Positions 32,890 through 43,198 of a stretch of DNA of 64,000 nucleotides are shown here, one piece after another. Every line of letters starts with the position of its first letter. The stretch's first letter is position 1. This DNA is from Endotrypanum monterogeii. Lineage: Eukaryota > Euglenozoa > Kinetoplastea > Trypanosomatida > Trypanosomatidae. A model generated the notes under the pieces. That model saw nothing but the letters and a program-made list of their open reading frames with translations. It ran no database searches and was not told where the DNA came from. A program made the position numbers and the translations under genes. The stretch spans positions 1 to 64,000 of the forward strand of contig CM007316.1 in the NCBI GenBank assembly GCA_000333855.2. Reading direction: 5' to 3'.

Positions 32890-33296
32890 CTGTTGTGCAG
32901 TAGACTAGAGGGCCCGGCCTCCGTATCCCCCACTGGAAGCTCACCGTGCCCTCTGGCACCGCAAGGCAGCAGCGAGTACGCCGTAGGCCAACGCAGTGAC
33001 GTGAACACTGCACCTCGCTGTCGCGCGCTACTTCTCACGCCATCACACCACACCACACACACGCGCCTGCATCGCAGGTCGCGACACAGCTCTTTTTTTG
33101 CACCAGGAGCCCGCGAAGAGCGGGAGTGTGATACGCTCACGTGACGCTGACACGCGGCCTGCCGTACGGATGACACGCCTGTGCGCACGCCCGTCGGCCA
33201 GGACCAGACCGCTCACATCCGTAGGGGTGCATCGCTCTGACCACACAAAGGTGTAGGACCTGTAGGCGGACACAGGGGGCTGCGTCGCCTAGCTCC
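32890..33296 (-). mobile_element. dispersed 0.4 kb element, copy C
   Basis: Same orientation as the genes. The right part of copy A, up to GGGCCCTCTAGTCTAC and ACAACAG, is present. The opposite end stops at GGAGCTAGG, so the roughly 60-base segment with TATATATAGGGG found in copies A and B is missing. If the element is read in copy A's direction, this is a 5' truncation. A GGGGGAAAAAA stretch follows its 3' end. It begins about 275 bases downstream of the SKP1-like stop codon, so it is likely to lie in that gene's 3' UTR. Confidence 0.75.
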
Positions 33297-33570
33297 TGCA
33301 GCCAAGTAAGTACTGTGCGCAGTAGTAGCTGATGGTGAGGTGACGAGGATTCTTCCCATAAAAGATCTCAACATGCAAAGAAAAACAAAGAGACCGAGAC
33401 AAGAGTCACGTCAGCCACTTCTCCTCAGATAGGGAGGGAAAAGGAGGACGACGGCCAATCACTAGAGTTACTGGAAGGGGTGCACCGCGTACCATGCACA
33501 AAAAAACCTTTACGATTGGTCTACACCCTCATTTTATACGGAGCTGCGTGATCAGGTAGTGAGGGAATCG

Positions 33571-34290
33571 CTATGCGAGCTCATCTTCAGGGCGTAGAAA
33601 AGGAAGTTGCATATACAGCGGCTCCAGCTCCTCCTCCGTCAGGGCTCGATCGAGGCCGCAGAGGTGCAACAGCTCTTTTTCCGATCCAGCGGTGAGGGCA
33701 AGAGACGCTAAGAAGGCGCACGTCAAATCGCGTAGCGGCTCAATAAGAAGAAAGTCGGCAATCATCGCGACTTCGAGAATACGGTCCATCGACTGCGGGC
33801 CTATCCTCGATAGCGTTCGGCACAGAGCTGCGGACGACTTCGCCTCTTCCGCTACACCCGAAAGGAAGCAGTTCTCCAAAAGGTATTTCATCTCCCATTC
33901 GTGTACCAACTCCTCCAGTGGCGCGCGGAGAGGTTTGCTGAGGAGGGTGGGGACGCGCGTTTGAACGAGGCCGAGGTAGGTGAACACACACTCACATCCT
34001 TCACGTGTTGCGTGTGGCAATACGACAGGGGGAATGAGCCCCTGGAGAGGGTCTGTCTTCCGCTTCAGGTCTACATCAGCCGAGTCTAAAAGAGAGTCGA
34101 GCAGGCGGCAGAGTCGCGCGCCACGGTTATGCAAGGCAAAATCGTGGCGAACTAGCCTCCTGTCTGGCTCATTGGTTTGCACGACCACACGAATATACTC
34201 TCCTGCTGGCAGGCACTCACGCTCACCGCCTTCTAGATACACGAACAGCGGCGCCTTTCCGGAGAGATCGCGCACTGCAGCGGCCGGCAT
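33571..34290 (-). CDS. SKP1-like protein, 239 aa
   Basis: SKP1 links F-box proteins to cullin in SCF ubiquitin ligases. The C-terminal third is diagnostic: MDRILEVAMIADFLLIEPLRDLTCAFLA corresponds to the family's helix around LxxAANYLxIKxLLDLxCxxVA. LTEEELEPLYMQLPFL corresponds to FTxEEExxxRxENxW. The usual final Trp is replaced, here by an L/PFLR end. The N-terminal half fits a divergent BTB/POZ fold (ending with HEWEMKYLLEN). At 239 residues it is longer than typical SKP1 (about 160) and quite divergent, so it may be a specialised paralogue. The ATG at 34290 is the first in frame. Function in ubiquitin ligation or another SKP1 complex is inferred. Confidence 0.75.
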   Translation of the reverse strand: MPAAAVRDLSGKAPLFVYLEGGERECLPAGEYIRVVVQTNEPDRRLVRHDFALHNRGARLCRLLDSLLDSADVDLKRKTDPLQGLIPPVVLPHATREGCECVFTYLGLVQTRVPTLLSKPLRAPLEELVHEWEMKYLLENCFLSGVAEEAKSSAALCRTLSRIGPQSMDRILEVAMIADFLLIEPLRDLTCAFLASLALTAGSEKELLHLCGLDRALTEEELEPLYMQLPFLRPEDELA

Positions 34291-35598
34291 TTAGCCTTCT
34301 CACCAAAATAAAAATTCCAAGGGTATACTCGAGTGTGGGAGGAGCTGTACCCCTCAATAACTACCGCAATAGGTTAGCGTCGCTAGGTCTGTGTGTGTGC
34401 GCGTGCGCGGGATGAGCTTTGGGCGGAGGGAGGGAGGGAGGGAGAGGGGGGACTGAACACAGGCGCGTAGATCCTGATACAACGTCAATGGGAATCCACC
34501 GCTTCTCTGGCAGTGGTCAAGGGCCGTGTTGTGAACGACTCGGGTTCCTCTCCCGTTCTATTACACGGAAGCTGAGGGGCAGCCACAAGCGACTTAGAGA
34601 TGAAATGAAACAAATATTGCGCGCGTCACATCGATTAGAGAAACAGCGGTGGTTGATACGAGAAAGATACAAGCAGCAGGAGACGAAGGGAGCAATGTAA
34701 AGAGAGAGCGATGCTTCATTGGAGCGTGGTGCTACGTCATGGGAAGCAATCAAGGGCACCCTCTCCGCCAAGCGTAGTCCTGTCTTCTGCTGACTCGCGA
34801 GTGGTGCTCCTGCCTCACGGTACCAACGAAGCGTCAGAAAGGCACACCTCCTTGATCCTCCAGCCAACAGCGGTCATGTACGTAATTGCCACCATTAGAC
34901 CCCGGCTTCTCTATTCTCCCCAGTTACCACGAATTCCATCGCTCACTTAAAATTCGGAACAGGAAGCCAAAGGGGGGCCTCATGCGTATCGTTACACAGG
35001 GAATTAGTACGCACCGTCTCAAACTCATGTTGTATTTTCTACGCATGTTTGTGTATGCATAGGTGTGGGAGAGAAGGAAGAAAGGGGATGAGGGGGGTGA
35101 CAACAAAAGTACGGCTGATAAAAAATACGCACCTTGATTCGAGACAGGAAAAGCGAGAAGCAACAAATGGCACGACCGACTGTGTCAACTTTGTCACACT
35201 CACTTACACACATAGGCATAAATGTGCGCACACCGAAGACCAATAAAACATGGAGGTGAGACGGTCGTACCGAGCCTCCCCTCCAGTATCTGGAAAACGT
35301 CGTCTTGGAAATCAAAAAAACAAAAATGTACCTTCGCCTTGCCACTCTTTTCCGTCATACTCGATTACACGAGGAGGACAATCAGCACAGCATGGGCCAT
35401 GACATGCCATCGGCAACTTGGAATGGGAATTTCCCCTAAAAAGGATGCCGCAACATTGCGGCCTGCTCGCGCCGCACTAGAACAACCTCGTTTGTATTCT
35501 CATGCTCTGTAACACAAGCACACATAGAATTCTTCATCTGTTAATGAGCACTCGACTCTATCCTCGGCTACCAAACGTACTTGGTACACCCACACACA

Positions 35599-35637
<39 letters not shown>

Positions 35638-35818
35638 CAACAAACAGCTCCATCGTCACCCTCCACCCCGGAACAAAAGAATGCGTAGGCGTGTGATCTA
35701 TAACGAAAGAGTTCTCCAAGTAGAAACGGCCGCGATGCAAGCAAGGAACCTGTGAAATGCAGCACCGCTCCCTCTCTTTTACCGCCCCCCCCTAAACCTC
35801 AGCCACGCGTACTAGCCC
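34291..35818. repeat. intergenic region with TA microsatellite
   Basis: I see no gene. A short GGGA repeat lies near 34427-34445, and a pure TA run spans about 35602-35636. The plus-strand open frame at 34419-34700 has no family and lies opposite to every gene here. Confidence 0.6.
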
Positions 35819-38800
35819 TTATTTTCGCCCCGCTCTAGAGAAAATTTGCAGCAACGAAGCAGCAGCACGGCGAACAGAATCGGACGATGACCTCTCCGAA
35901 AGCGATGTTACGAGCGCAACACCGTTCTGCTGAAGAAAATAGTTGGCAGCAGCAGATATTGAACAAATGTTCTTGATGATCAGGGCCGCCTCCTTGGCGC
36001 AATCCTCCGATCCATGCTCTAGAATGTGAAGCAGGGCAGCCCCAAAAGCGCCGCCTTTGTCACTGACCGCGTCATAGCACACACGCACATTTTCGTCATT
36101 ATTAACTGTGCAGTTCCGAATTGTCAAGAGGGCATTGAGAAGAGCGTATGTGTGCGATGACACATCCGCCTTGCCCGCTCGACTGCTCGCATTGTCTTGA
36201 GGATACTCGGCTCCAGCTTTTTCGGTGACGAGATGTATGAGGGCAGAGAGACCCCCGTGGGTGCGGATGGCATCGCGGTTCTCGTTGTTGTTCACAGTGA
36301 GTGATGACAGGGCACCAGCCGCCTGCTCAAGCACTACGGAAGGCTGCTGCGGAGACAGAAGGAACATGCACAAGAGTTCCAGTCCTCCCTGGAGTCGCGG
36401 TGTGTCTTTGTCATCTCGCGAAAGATGCCACATCGCCGTTGCTACTGTTTCTTTTAGCTGCATCGAGGGCTCCTGGAAGCGGCTGCTCTTCCGGGTAGTG
36501 TTGTTGGCTTGAAAAACTGTCAACGATGTGTAACAGTCCAGTACGAGAGCCACGAAACAACGGATACAACCCGCTTGCATCATAGCCGGTCTATTTTCCG
36601 CGACAGTGCTGCAGTTGCGCAAAACGCCCATCAGCTTCTCCTTGATGTTTATTGGGATTGACAAAGTCGGTGTGGCGAACGGCAGCTTCCTGATGGCCGA
36701 TACGCTGTACGCTGCCTGGAAGCTCTCGAAACTCAACCTTCTTGTGGCCGTCGGCATGCGAAGCGAGGCAAGCAGACTCACACTCTCCTGACCCGCCCCG
36801 TTGCTGCCAGCAATGCTCGGCGACGAGCTCTCAAGAATGCTAGTGAAGGCCTCCACACCCCCGGCGTACCGCACTGTGTGCTTAATTTCAGGAGACGTTG
36901 TTAGAATCCACAGCGTAGAGGCAAGTTTATCAACCGTCGAGGAAGAGAGCGGAGCGGGCGTCTTGGCAGCACTGTCTCCGTTGACTGAGCGAAGGTAAGT
37001 CTCCTTCATCTTTGCCACCAGGAGTTCGACCCCACCGCAGTCGCGAATAACAGGCTTATTTTGGTCATTGATAGCGCAGTTGCGCAATATACCAGCGATA
37101 TTGTCGATGACCTTCTCGCTAAGGTGGATAGTGGACTTGGCAGCAGTGGTGGATGATGCTTCCATTGGCCTGCAGTGGTTGAGAAGGGAGAAAAGTACAG
37201 GTATACCGCCAGCCTTTCGGATAATGGGCCGCGCCTCCGCGGCGGCAGAGCAATTCCACAACGTACCCGACGCATTCTCCACCACGGCAACGCTGCTCGA
37301 CGTGGACATCACCTCCACCAAGACAGATACACCCCCATACTCGATAATCTGAGTTTTGTTCTCCGCCTCGACGCTGAGGTTCCATAGCGCCCCAGCCGCG
37401 TTCTCCCGCACAAACTCGTACGTGTTCGTGTCCGTGGTGGCTGGGCTCGGATTGCGGAGTAGCTCCAAGAGTGCTGGGATGGCGCCAAGCTCACGTAGTT
37501 GCTTCCGGTTATCAGCGTTTGACGCACAGTTCCACACTGCAGCGGCCATCTTAGTCTTGATGGAGTCAGAAGGGTGCCGCAGAGTCGCAGTGATTTTCTC
37601 CAAACCACCGATCTCGCGTATTTCTCGTTTGGAAGCATCCTCACGCGTGATGTAGCCTATCATCATCGAAACATTTTCTAATATTGGGAGGGAGTCTGTG
37701 TACAAGAGGTCGAGAACGGCTCGCAGCCCACCCAGTTCCCGAACCTTCGATCGAACTGAGACGTCCCCACTGGAGCCTCTCTCTACTTTGTCATCCTTGG
37801 TAAGAAGACCCCAGAGAAAAATCAGGGCCCGCTCCAGCACAGCCTCAGAGGTGCTAACAACCACAATGTTCACCAGCGGCTCCAAACCTTTGGCCACTAG
37901 AAACTCTTTTCGCGCAAAGGTGCTCAACGTGTTTGGATCAACAGCGTTGATGAGGGCGTGCGTCTCACAGACGAGCGGTGCCAGGCACTCCAACACCTCG
38001 CACTTCACATCGTCATTCACACTATTCAAGAGGTTTGTGAGGATTGGAACAGCGCGCCCATCCCGGATAAGAGTATCTAATACGGTGAAAAGATTGTCGC
38101 TACTGCTGACTTGTCGGGGGGAAAGGTAAGGCTGCAGAGCATATCCGAGCAAGCGCAACTCCGCCAGCTGAACTGGAGGCCGTGGCTCGCTGAGGTGAGC
38201 CAGGACAGTCATCATAACGGCCAGTACGTCAGGATAACTCGATGTTGCCATCCAGTTACTATTTCTCTCTAGATACTGCTGCGTGTAGCCCTCGATGGCG
38301 TTCAGCAGCACGCTCTCCTTGACATCTGGCAAGCGGAGTAGCGCAAGAAGACCCTCCGATGTGAATGATGTAGGTCCAGTACGGGGCGAAGACGTGGACG
38401 ATCCATTCTTTGGTGTCCCAATGTCATCAATCTTAGGCGTCTTCGTCGGCCTCGAAGAGCGGGAGGTGGGAGAGTTTTTCATAGGTGCTGGTTCTGGCGG
38501 TACCTTGTTGGGGTGCTCCTCGCATTCCTCTTCTACCCCACGCTTCATCACATCCCGAGGGTTTGATGATACAGGAAGCGTGGCTACGCCATCAGCGTCT
38601 ATAAGACTTGGTACCTCACCGGCCAAGTAAAGATTGAGGGCAACTTTACACAACTTTTTTTGCTGCGACAGCTCCATCAAACGACGCTCATGTGTGCGCA
38701 TTTGTGCTTCAACGCGAGCCATCTCTGCGCGCAGCTTGTCATACGTAGCGGAGATCATCTCTTTTGACGCGCTCAGTTTTTCCTCTTCCCTTACCAGCTC

Positions 38801-38962
38801 TGCGGAGCGCTGAGCAAGAACGTTTCCGAGGTCTTCCGTTGGCTTTACAGACACCAGTGAGTCGATGTCGCGTGCAAAGGCTGCCAGTGGGCATGTGGCT
38901 GCCTCTGGTGAACTGCTGAGAACCCCCAGCAGCGACGCTATATCACAGCCAACGGCGTTCAT
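35819..38962 (-). CDS. large armadillo-repeat protein, 1047 aa
   Basis: The N-terminal 120 residues include a charged coiled coil (EEEKLSASKEMISATYDKLRAEM). A polar linker follows at about residues 140-210. From about residue 210 to the C terminus there are some ten armadillo repeats. The clearest have the pattern AAVWNCASNADNRKQLRELGAIPALLELL, NAAGALWNLSVEAENKTQ and NASGTLWNCSAAAEARPI, with the helix-3 (G)GIPxLxxLL signature. A long inserted loop lies between repeats near residues 735-760. Armadillo solenoids bind proteins, in flagellar, junctional or transport roles. I cannot place this one in a named group, although large ARM proteins with coiled coils are common in flagellate axonemes. 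An acceptor-like AG at 38994-38995 supports the ATG at 38962. Confidence 0.9.
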   Translation of the reverse strand: MNAVGCDIASLLGVLSSSPEAATCPLAAFARDIDSLVSVKPTEDLGNVLAQRSAELVREEEKLSASKEMISATYDKLRAEMARVEAQMRTHERRLMELSQQKKLCKVALNLYLAGEVPSLIDADGVATLPVSSNPRDVMKRGVEEECEEHPNKVPPEPAPMKNSPTSRSSRPTKTPKIDDIGTPKNGSSTSSPRTGPTSFTSEGLLALLRLPDVKESVLLNAIEGYTQQYLERNSNWMATSSYPDVLAVMMTVLAHLSEPRPPVQLAELRLLGYALQPYLSPRQVSSSDNLFTVLDTLIRDGRAVPILTNLLNSVNDDVKCEVLECLAPLVCETHALINAVDPNTLSTFARKEFLVAKGLEPLVNIVVVSTSEAVLERALIFLWGLLTKDDKVERGSSGDVSVRSKVRELGGLRAVLDLLYTDSLPILENVSMMIGYITREDASKREIREIGGLEKITATLRHPSDSIKTKMAAAVWNCASNADNRKQLRELGAIPALLELLRNPSPATTDTNTYEFVRENAAGALWNLSVEAENKTQIIEYGGVSVLVEVMSTSSSVAVVENASGTLWNCSAAAEARPIIRKAGGIPVLFSLLNHCRPMEASSTTAAKSTIHLSEKVIDNIAGILRNCAINDQNKPVIRDCGGVELLVAKMKETYLRSVNGDSAAKTPAPLSSSTVDKLASTLWILTTSPEIKHTVRYAGGVEAFTSILESSSPSIAGSNGAGQESVSLLASLRMPTATRRLSFESFQAAYSVSAIRKLPFATPTLSIPINIKEKLMGVLRNCSTVAENRPAMMQAGCIRCFVALVLDCYTSLTVFQANNTTRKSSRFQEPSMQLKETVATAMWHLSRDDKDTPRLQGGLELLCMFLLSPQQPSVVLEQAAGALSSLTVNNNENRDAIRTHGGLSALIHLVTEKAGAEYPQDNASSRAGKADVSSHTYALLNALLTIRNCTVNNDENVRVCYDAVSDKGGAFGAALLHILEHGSEDCAKEAALIIKNICSISAAANYFLQQNGVALVTSLSERSSSDSVRRAAASLLQIFSRAGRK

Positions 38963-38993
38963 TTGGGGAATAAAAGGGACGGAGCAGATAATC

Positions 38994-39004
38994 CTACAGG
39001 AAAT
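38994..39004 (-). promoter_or_regulatory. candidate trans-splice acceptor of the armadillo gene
   Basis: The minus strand reads TTATTTCCTGTAG, with AG at 38994-38995, about 31 bases before the ATG. Confidence 0.4.
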
Positions 39005-40188
39005 AACTCACAGACGGTAAGCACAGTAGACTCACAGCAACAACAACTTTACCAAGCGAAGCTATGGACGTGGCCAAGACGCAAGCCCTAATAGGAAATA
39101 GGGAGAGAAGAGGGCAGTTGTGCGCGAAGGTGCGTATAACGTACGACAAAACAAACTCACAAGCGCACCTGAGCTAGTGAAGCGCGACGGCCTGTACCCG
39201 AAAGCACAGCCCGCCAACAACGAGGCAAGTAGGGTAAGGGAAGGAAGGAAGGAAGTGAACAGGAAGAGTAGGTGCCAATTTCGCAGTACAGTAACGCGGA
39301 GTTGCGAGTGAAAAAGGGAAGAAGAAACGCACCATACGAAATCAAAATGGGGAGGGGTCAAACCAAGTCAACACAGAATGCGCCGATGGTACATGCAATG
39401 GGACGGCTCCCTCCCTCCCGCAACACATTTCGTTTCTCCCCCTCGCCCGCACCGCAAAAGGAGTGCGATTGCAGGCAGATCCTGTGACGACTCGTTTGCA
39501 ACTGGGGATGGCCTCAACTCCAAACACACCTGTAGAAGAGTGCGAGCAAATCTCTCCCTCTATCAAGAAGAGGCAAGTAAGATTCTATAAAGGGGGAGGG
39601 AGCGCTGCCTGGTATGCCTCGTGGGCCCGCATGTGATGAATCACTCAGCCTATGACACGTTGTTAGAAGAACTCAAAAGAGGGAAACGGTCGCGCACAGT
39701 GGCAACGAGCTTGAAAATTGACCACTGTACTCCATACCCTGTGTTTACGCGGTTATACGATTAAAAGCCACCCAGACCGTTACAAGCACAGTCCCCTTCC
39801 CACCCCACCCCCCCAAAAAAAAACGGGAATGAAGGGAGAAACACACAGGGGGCCCAACAACAACCCGGGGGGGCCAAAGCACCGCCAAGGCGACAAATCA
39901 TCATCAGTGCACATCCTCAGCGGACGGACAAAAAGAAAGGATCTTAACAACGAAAGCAGCAAGCGCGACATCACGTCACTTTCGTGTATCTCTCCACTTC
40001 GCGTCTTTTCCCCGAAGCTGCAAAATCCTCTACCCACACACTGTTGCTCATCGGATGCATACATTTCTGTATACTTATCTGCCTTTGTATACCTTTTTTT
40101 TCTTCCATACAGACGAAGCAAGCAGAACATCGGAGAGAAAGGGCGATAAGGACAAGCGGGGGGGGGGGGGGCGTCGACGGAGATGCAC
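39005..40188. other. intergenic region
   Basis: I see no gene. It holds a C/A-rich patch at about 39795-39830 and a 13-G run at about 40158-40170. It includes the Utp14 3' UTR. Confidence 0.5.
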
Positions 40189-43176
40189 CTACGAGGTTCG
40201 GGTACGGTTCGCCTCGGTCTTTCTACGTTTCGTTTTTGTCTTGGGCTTCCGGAGGGAAAGATCGAGAGGGAGCAGCGATTGTCCCTGACGCACTTCCACC
40301 CGTGGCTGCACACCCTCTTTGAATGAGAGAGCTGACGTCCATTCCGGACCCATGGGTTGTCGCATAGAGCGGGCAAACTCTTGCGGATTGGAGAAGGGTC
40401 GGGGAACCATGTGAAGTGTCATGCGATCTGGCACCAGCTCGACACCGTCGTGGTTGATGATCACGTGCTCGAGTGCCGCGTCAGCGCGGCTCTTGAGAAG
40501 AAAAGACTTCTCAATCTGCCGCTGCATTGTCTGATGTTCAACGACCTCCTGGTGACGCTTGTTCAGCTTCGGGTCGTTGCCGCCCCATTCGCCCCAGCCA
40601 GGGAGACTCTGGTTCTTGTCTTCTGGACGCATGATAGTTTCCACTTGCGACTCCTTTTCTTTGACAAAGTCTTCATCCACGTCGTCCTGCGCAAAGGCGC
40701 GGGAGATAAGATACTCCTGATGCAGCCTCAAGTCCTCCTCAGGGACGTCCGCCGAGGCCTCTGCCATGCCGACAGAGGGATCTACCTCCTCGCCAGGTGT
40801 GTCTTCAACGGAACGCGCGCGTTTTCTGGGCAGGATGGTGACTCTCGTCGAGGTCACTTTCCTTTTAGGGATACTATCGCCCAGCCGGGCGTCCTTGCGG
40901 GCACCAGCGAACTCGGAGTTCACTTCTGCTGATGGCGCCGATCTCTTGGAAGTGTCTACCGGTGAACTGTGTGCCTTTGACACCTCATCGACGGCGCTGA
41001 CTGGCATTGACGACGTTTTTTTACTTCCTTCCGCTGAGGAAACAGTGCAGACCGAGTCGAGATCCGCATCCCCCGCGTTGTCGCTGGAGTGCTCGGCAGT
41101 GTTGTGTTGAGCTTCGATGCAAATACCGTTTTGCCTTCGAAGCTGCACTTGCTCCACAGCTTCAGATTTCTTGCCTTTCTTGAACACAAGGCGTCCGGCA
41201 GCGGCAGCGGCAGCGGCTGACTGCTGCGCTGCGCTGCCAGCCAGTTTTCTGTGAGCCTCTGATTCCTCTTCTGTATCACTGCAAATACGCTCCTCCTGTT
41301 GGTGGGCCTGGATATCGCGCCGTAGAGCCTCGAGCTGGTCCTCGTAGTCTTTCTCCTCACGTTCGCGGGCATTCTTCATAAACCTCATTTCCCGAAGCTC
41401 TGCACGGGCCTTGGATAAAGGGGTTACACTCGCCCCTGGCGCAACGTTCTCGTTTTCTTCGGCTGCGTCGACACTGCCCCACAAAATGCTTTTGACGTCT
41501 CGCCGGCTCAACGGTGCTCCATGAGACTCCCCCACCTTCTCGATGAGCGCGTCTACGACCCGATCTTCCTCGCTAGAGGCCTCACTTTCTCCATCACCCG
41601 CCATATACCGCTCATAGTTCTCCTCCCCAGCATCCTGCTCCATCTTCTGCATGAGCCGCTGGTGTGTCGCATGCTGGTCATCGATTGCGTCTTTAGTATT
41701 TTCATCAAACTGCGCAAATCGCTTTGCGTGTTTTACCCATGCACTCGTGTTTTTGTGCTTCTGGGTGACACGCTCCTCGACTCGAGCCTTGAGGAGGCGT
41801 TCCGCCAGTCGCTGACGCGCCAGTTCAGGGTGGAGCAACTCGAAGGCTTTTTGCCGGCGCTCCTTCTCTCGATCCTTCTCCTTGCGAAGAATGCGCCGGT
41901 ACGTCTTACTCTTGATGCGGTTGAGACGCTTGCGGCGGCTGTTCTCGTACGCCAGCATCGCCTTCAGCTTCGCCATGTATCCTGGAGTCGGTGCCTCGCC
42001 ATCCGCTACTCCAGGGCGAGCATGCGACTCTGCGCCACTGCTGTCGAAGTTGACGTAGTTGCCGATGGAATTCTCCGTGTCAGCCTCATTCTTGACTTGA
42101 CGACGCGAAAGTCCGGCCTTCGACAGCAGTTCATCCATCTTCCTGCCGAAGCGATACGCAGATGAGTTGGAAAGTGCCGGTGCCACCGGTCGGTCGGAGC
42201 GGAATTGCGCATCGGCAGCGGCTACAATACCGCCAACAGACGAAGCAACCGGAGTGCTATCTGGCAGATTCATTGGAAACTGGATGTGCTTAGCGGAGTC
42301 GAGCTCCCTCAGTACCGGCCTATAGCGCTCCATTCCCTCGTCGACAATCGCGCGCACCTCCTTTCGCGTCAGACGATCTTTTGTTATATCGTCCGCGTCC
42401 ACCGCTACAAGGTTATGTTTGCTCTGATGGGACTTCTTGATGCGATCTTTCACCACCTTAATCTGACCGTCAGTAGAGCTCTCCCCCTGCCGCATAATCC
42501 GCTTGATAGCACCCGTGTACGAAGAGGCACCACCACTTGCTGAGGAATCTGCGAGGCCGTAGACAGACTCCGGTTCATCTGTCAGCTGCGATGCTCGACG
42601 CTTTTTGGCAACCTTGCCCCCTGTCTCAGTCACTCGCGTTGCCTTCTTCTCCTTCGCCTTTTTCTTTTTTCTCTCCGCCTTCATACTCATGTCAAGCATG
42701 TCACTGAGGTCAATGTAATCTTCATCATTGCCACTGTTCTGATCGTCCTCGTGGTGGTGGACAACATCTTCGTCCTTGGCAGCTGCGCCACAGCTGCTTT
42801 TTGATCTTGCAGCCGTAAGGGATGGCTTTCGTCTCTCAGACTTTCTCACCACAGAGAGCCCATCTTCCAAGAACTCGTCATCATCGTCCGAGGCAGAGTC
42901 GCGTGTCGAGCGTCCAGACGGCTTTTTCTTGGACAACTTCGCTTTGGGGGCCGATTTCTTGGAGAAGAAATCGCCGTACAGGCGCTCGTCCTCGCTATTG
43001 AAGGCAAGGTCGTCGTCGATGTCCTCGTCGAGCTCGGGGGGGATCAATGGATTATGCAGCATTAGTTTTCCAGGCTGCTGCCACTCATCATCATCTCTCC
43101 GACCGCCAACAACGGGCTTCGTGCCTTTGCGGCCACCTTTCCTGTCCCCCTTTGGTGCCTCGCTGCGCCGTACCAT
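40189..43176 (-). CDS. UTP14: Utp14, U3 snoRNP / SSU processome subunit, 995 aa
   Basis: Utp14 is a nucleolar component of the small-subunit processome that activates the helicase Dhr1 in yeast. The family core is clear at about residues 395-490: MLAYENSRRKRLNRIKSKTYRRILRKEK (compare the family's KIKSKxYRR) then FELLHPELARQRLAERLLKARVEERVTQKHKNTSAWVK. A C-terminal motif LPGWGEWGG at about residue 855 is the family's GWGxWxG signature. It lies in a region that ends in a basic tail (KPKTKTKRRK). The N-terminal 300 residues are acidic and Ser-rich with basic clusters, as in other Utp14 proteins. The ATG at 43176 follows a good acceptor six bases upstream. The protein looks intact. Confidence 0.95.
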   Translation of the reverse strand: MVRRSEAPKGDRKGGRKGTKPVVGGRRDDDEWQQPGKLMLHNPLIPPELDEDIDDDLAFNSEDERLYGDFFSKKSAPKAKLSKKKPSGRSTRDSASDDDDEFLEDGLSVVRKSERRKPSLTAARSKSSCGAAAKDEDVVHHHEDDQNSGNDEDYIDLSDMLDMSMKAERKKKKAKEKKATRVTETGGKVAKKRRASQLTDEPESVYGLADSSASGGASSYTGAIKRIMRQGESSTDGQIKVVKDRIKKSHQSKHNLVAVDADDITKDRLTRKEVRAIVDEGMERYRPVLRELDSAKHIQFPMNLPDSTPVASSVGGIVAAADAQFRSDRPVAPALSNSSAYRFGRKMDELLSKAGLSRRQVKNEADTENSIGNYVNFDSSGAESHARPGVADGEAPTPGYMAKLKAMLAYENSRRKRLNRIKSKTYRRILRKEKDREKERRQKAFELLHPELARQRLAERLLKARVEERVTQKHKNTSAWVKHAKRFAQFDENTKDAIDDQHATHQRLMQKMEQDAGEENYERYMAGDGESEASSEEDRVVDALIEKVGESHGAPLSRRDVKSILWGSVDAAEENENVAPGASVTPLSKARAELREMRFMKNAREREEKDYEDQLEALRRDIQAHQQEERICSDTEEESEAHRKLAGSAAQQSAAAAAAAGRLVFKKGKKSEAVEQVQLRRQNGICIEAQHNTAEHSSDNAGDADLDSVCTVSSAEGSKKTSSMPVSAVDEVSKAHSSPVDTSKRSAPSAEVNSEFAGARKDARLGDSIPKRKVTSTRVTILPRKRARSVEDTPGEEVDPSVGMAEASADVPEEDLRLHQEYLISRAFAQDDVDEDFVKEKESQVETIMRPEDKNQSLPGWGEWGGNDPKLNKRHQEVVEHQTMQRQIEKSFLLKSRADAALEHVIINHDGVELVPDRMTLHMVPRPFSNPQEFARSMRQPMGPEWTSALSFKEGVQPRVEVRQGQSLLPLDLSLRKPKTKTKRRKTEANRTRTS

Positions 43177-43182
43177 GGTAAT

Positions 43183-43198
43183 CTGAAAAATGCAGGGT
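43183..43198 (-). promoter_or_regulatory. candidate trans-splice acceptor of UTP14
   Basis: The minus strand reads CTGCATTTTTCAG followed by ATTACC and the ATG, with AG at 43183-43184. Confidence 0.55.

Noticed and set aside
34419..34700. 93-codon plus-strand frame with a basic helical end
   Set aside because: It is opposite to every gene in the cluster, starts in a GGGA repeat and has no recognisable family.
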